Both the position numbers and the translations under genes were made by a program. A model generated the notes under the pieces. The model was not told the DNA's origin. It searched no databases and was given only the letters and a program-made list of their open reading frames with translations. This document shows positions 63,905 to 64,000 of a DNA stretch of 64,000 nt, one piece after another (position 1 is the first letter of the stretch; each line of letters begins with the position of its first letter). The DNA is from Panopea generosa (lineage: Eukaryota; Mollusca; Bivalvia; Adapedonta; Hiatellidae): assembly GCA_029582155.1 (NCBI GenBank), contig CM055901.1:4450374-4514373 (forward strand), read 5' to 3'.

Positions 63905-64000
63905 TTGCATAGGCGTAGGAGCCGGGAAAAGGGGGGCAAGGTTGGTCGCCCCCATCCCCCAATTTTCAGGTTCAGCATATACTTTGGGGCCTGGTACACT
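63905..64000 (+). repeat. edge of a probable mobile element
   Basis: cataggcgtaggagccggga then gggggcaaggttggtcgccc is of the ggcgtagga...gggggc kind seen at ends of invertebrate noncoding elements; 21685-21720 has a related gagggggcgcaaca phrase. It runs off the window. Confidence 0.3.

Noticed and set aside
1..64000. CRISPR arrays, operons, bacterial ribosome sites
   Set aside because: The tandem arrays have no spacers, genes are interrupted by introns, and all genes recognised are animal genes; nothing prokaryotic was seen.

Overview
The window looks like nuclear DNA of an invertebrate animal, most likely a bivalve mollusc. It is AT-rich, its genes are split by long introns, and it is full of short decayed mobile elements, tRNA-derived SINEs, MITEs and tandem arrays. 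The bivalve assignment is inference from repeat style and protein similarity, not from a marker gene.

Three host genes can be supported. (1) An RNF144-type RING-between-RING E3 ubiquitin ligase lies on the minus strand. Its eight coding exons (18000 down to 3309) join in frame into 299 residues with a complete RING1-IBR-RING2 zinc ligand set, a catalytic cysteine and a C-terminal membrane anchor. (2) An orthologue of the chromatin protein DEK lies on the plus strand. Its twelve exons (25427 to 48570) join in frame into 434 residues with acidic and lysine-rich segments, a SAP domain and the DEK C-terminal domain; the last exon encodes only three residues and the stop. (3) A single-exon, single-pass membrane protein on the minus strand (63129 to 62683) resembles the KCNE potassium-channel beta subunits. 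The first two genes are divergent, separated by about 7.4 kb of repeat-rich DNA; the 5' untranslated exon(s) of the ligase were not found.

Layout: 1-953 is the 3' end of an LTR retrotransposon (end of pol plus a 153-bp LTR). 1240-1972 is a decayed Tc1-like element. 3309-18016 is the ligase gene, whose introns hold two piggyBac-type MITEs, a 0.7-kb TIR element, a degenerate repeat rich in TGACCTTGACCT, an L1-like ORF2 fragment, a SINE foldback, a 46-bp array and a 35-bp array. 18017-25426 is intergenic. 25427-48570 is DEK, whose introns hold many MITEs and SINEs, a 35-bp array, a duplicated 5S-rRNA-derived repeat and pogo-like TIR elements. 48571-62682 has no recognised conserved gene and is dominated by tandem arrays (42-bp, 26-bp, about 110-bp and 67-bp units) and SINEs. 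62683-63129 is the KCNE-like gene.

The most unusual features are: a 35-bp array whose unit repeats the 3' splice site of ligase exon 2; a 42-bp array of about 64 units that is open in several frames and carries an E-box in nearly every unit; a 67-bp array that runs into the stop codon of the KCNE-like gene; and pol III-type repeats derived from 5S rRNA and several tRNAs.
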